A DNA stretch of 14,365 bases. It comes from Peptococcaceae bacterium BRH_c23. Its GTDB lineage: Bacteria > Bacillota_B > Desulfitobacteriia > Desulfitobacteriales > Desulfitobacteriaceae. Positions 13,720 through 14,365 of this stretch are shown here, piece by piece. A program made the translations under genes and the position numbers. The notes below the pieces were generated by a model. That model did not search any database, was not told where the DNA came from, and saw only the letters and a list, made by a program, of their open reading frames with translations. Position 1 is the first letter of the stretch. Each line of letters begins with the position of its first letter. The stretch spans positions 1 through 14,365 of the forward strand of contig LADV01000065.1 in assembly GCA_000961805.1 (NCBI GenBank). Direction: 5' to 3'.

Positions 13720-13791
13720 TTCAGTGCAGTGAGTACATTCAGCTACATATAAATTCATTATTTAGGGTAAGTATAATTCAGAAAATAAGGA

Positions 13792-13820
13792 TTGACAGTG
13801 CATTCTGAAAAAGCTATTAT
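13792..13820 (+). promoter_or_regulatory. Consensus promoter for the LacI-family gene
   Basis: TTGACA (13792-13797), a 17-base spacer and TATTAT (13815-13820) predict a start near 13827, just before the first operator. Confidence 0.8.
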
Positions 13821-13831
13821 TGTATTAGAGA

Positions 13832-13845
13832 TGTAACCGTTTACA
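13832..13845. promoter_or_regulatory. LacI-type operator 1
   Basis: TGTAACCGTTTACA, a 14-bp near-palindrome centred on CG, is typical of LacI/PurR/CcpA-family sites. It begins 11 bases after the -10 box, so bound repressor would cover the predicted start site. Confidence 0.75.
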
Positions 13846-13993
13846 TGAAAATTTATGTCCCAATATCAGGAGTCAAAACTTTCTTAATTCAGGAAAAGTA
13901 GCTATATAAGCTTTTGTTCACAGGGATCTATAACTAAACCGTAGAGCATTATCCTTATACAAGCAGAAAATAAAGCTCGCAACATTATAAGAA

Positions 13994-14007
13994 TGTAACC
14001 GATTACA
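13994..14007. promoter_or_regulatory. LacI-type operator 2
   Basis: TGTAACCGATTACA differs from operator 1 at one base. The centres are 162 bp apart, which would allow a DNA loop between two dimers or a roadblock within the leader. Together they strongly suggest autoregulation by the adjacent gene. Confidence 0.75.
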
Positions 14008-14030
14008 ATTAATGATAGAGGGTGTAACGA

Positions 14031-14365
14031 TTGGCGACAATTAGAGATGTTGCTCGTTTAGCGGGAGTGTCTGTGGCTACAGTCTCCCGAGTGATTAACA
14101 AAACGGACTCTGTGAATCCCGAGACCGCAGGGCAAGTACTGAAGGCGATTGAGCAGCTTCAATACGAGCCAAATGCTGTAGCTCGGGGTCTAGCGGGCAA
14201 GAAGATGGGGATCATTGCCTTAATCCTGCCGGATATATTGAATCCGTTTTTTCCTGCTTTGGCCCGCGGTGTCGAAGATGTAGCCCATAAGAAAGGCCTA
14301 ACGGTTATCTTGGGCAACTCAGATGATCTAGGCTTAAAAGAAAGTTCTTATATCAAAGTCCTCAA
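14031..14365 (+). CDS. LacI-family transcriptional regulator, N-terminal part
   Basis: Starts at TTG 14031 behind GAGGGTG and runs off the right edge after 111 codons. Residues 1-22 (MATIRDVARLAGVSVATVSR) are the canonical LacI helix-turn-helix, and YEPNAVARGLAGKKMG is the hinge helix that inserts into the operator minor groove. GIIALILPDILNPFFPALARG begins the sugar-binding-protein-like effector core. The members it resembles usually control sugar or nucleoside uptake, but the effector cannot be told from this half. Two matching operators upstream imply that it represses itself, and probably a transport or catabolic operon to the right. There is no evidence linking it to the AssT genes. The DNA is more GC-rich than the AssT unit and may mark return to core chromosome. 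Confidence 0.92.
   Translation, partial: MATIRDVARLAGVSVATVSRVINKTDSVNPETAGQVLKAIEQLQYEPNAVARGLAGKKMGIIALILPDILNPFFPALARGVEDVAHKKGLTVILGNSDDLGLKESSYIKVL

Larger units (their letters stand above)
13720..14030. other. Promoter and operator region of the LacI-type gene
   Basis: There is no gene here. A promoter and first operator lie at 13792-13845, and a second operator at 13994-14007 lies 23 bases before the TTG start. The predicted leader of about 200 bases has no striking hairpin that I can see. There is no clear terminator for the preceding hydrolase gene. Confidence 0.6.

Overview
The window looks like a low-to-mid G+C, spore-former-type Firmicute, most likely a Clostridia member of the Desulfosporosinus/Desulfitobacterium kind. 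The clues are the AGGAGG-type ribosome sites, TTG starts, the tmRNA tag ending in NENNYALAA, an arylsulfate sulfotransferase of the Gram-positive type, and IS/recombinase debris typical of that group. This placement is inference; no 16S or other decisive marker is present.

Region 1 (1-213) is the C-terminal end of a DAHP synthase, the first enzyme of aromatic amino acid synthesis, entering from the left. Region 2 (214-5880) is a decayed mobile island. It starts with about 1.35 kb without a credible gene, holding hairpins, an imperfect direct repeat and a cluster of stem-loops ending in a textbook intrinsic terminator (1265-1287). Next come an IS1634/IS4-like transposase broken by an in-frame amber codon and cut off at about 2571, and a small tyrosine recombinase killed by a one-base deletion and an Arg-to-His change. 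A DUF3800 protein follows. Then there is a consensus promoter with two back-to-back near-perfect hairpins, a tmRNA whose 3' three quarters is clear but whose 5' tRNA-like half is not recognisable, an ASCH-domain protein, and a serine recombinase fragment. The last two share one breakpoint near 5489/5490.

Region 3 (5888-12767, possibly to 13719) is an intact accessory metabolic locus. A leftward SLC13/DASS-type anion permease and a leftward LysR regulator lie opposite a rightward arylsulfate sulfotransferase (AssT). AssT is followed by a small thioredoxin with a CHVC site and a thioredoxin reductase fused to a thioredoxin-like domain that has lost its CxxC. None of these three shows a signal peptide, so the module looks cytosolic, unlike the periplasmic AssT-DsbL-DsbI set of uropathogenic E. 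coli. A metallo-beta-lactamase-fold hydrolase of RNase Z/arylsulfatase type follows behind a strong hairpin. A working model is import of an anionic sulfate ester or organic anion, sulfuryl transfer between phenols by AssT, and redox upkeep of AssT by the dedicated thioredoxin pair, under LysR control.

Region 4 (13720-14365) has a consensus promoter, two near-identical 14-bp operators (TGTAACCGTTTACA and TGTAACCGATTACA) and the first 111 codons of a LacI-family regulator that runs off the right edge. The operators suggest autoregulation.
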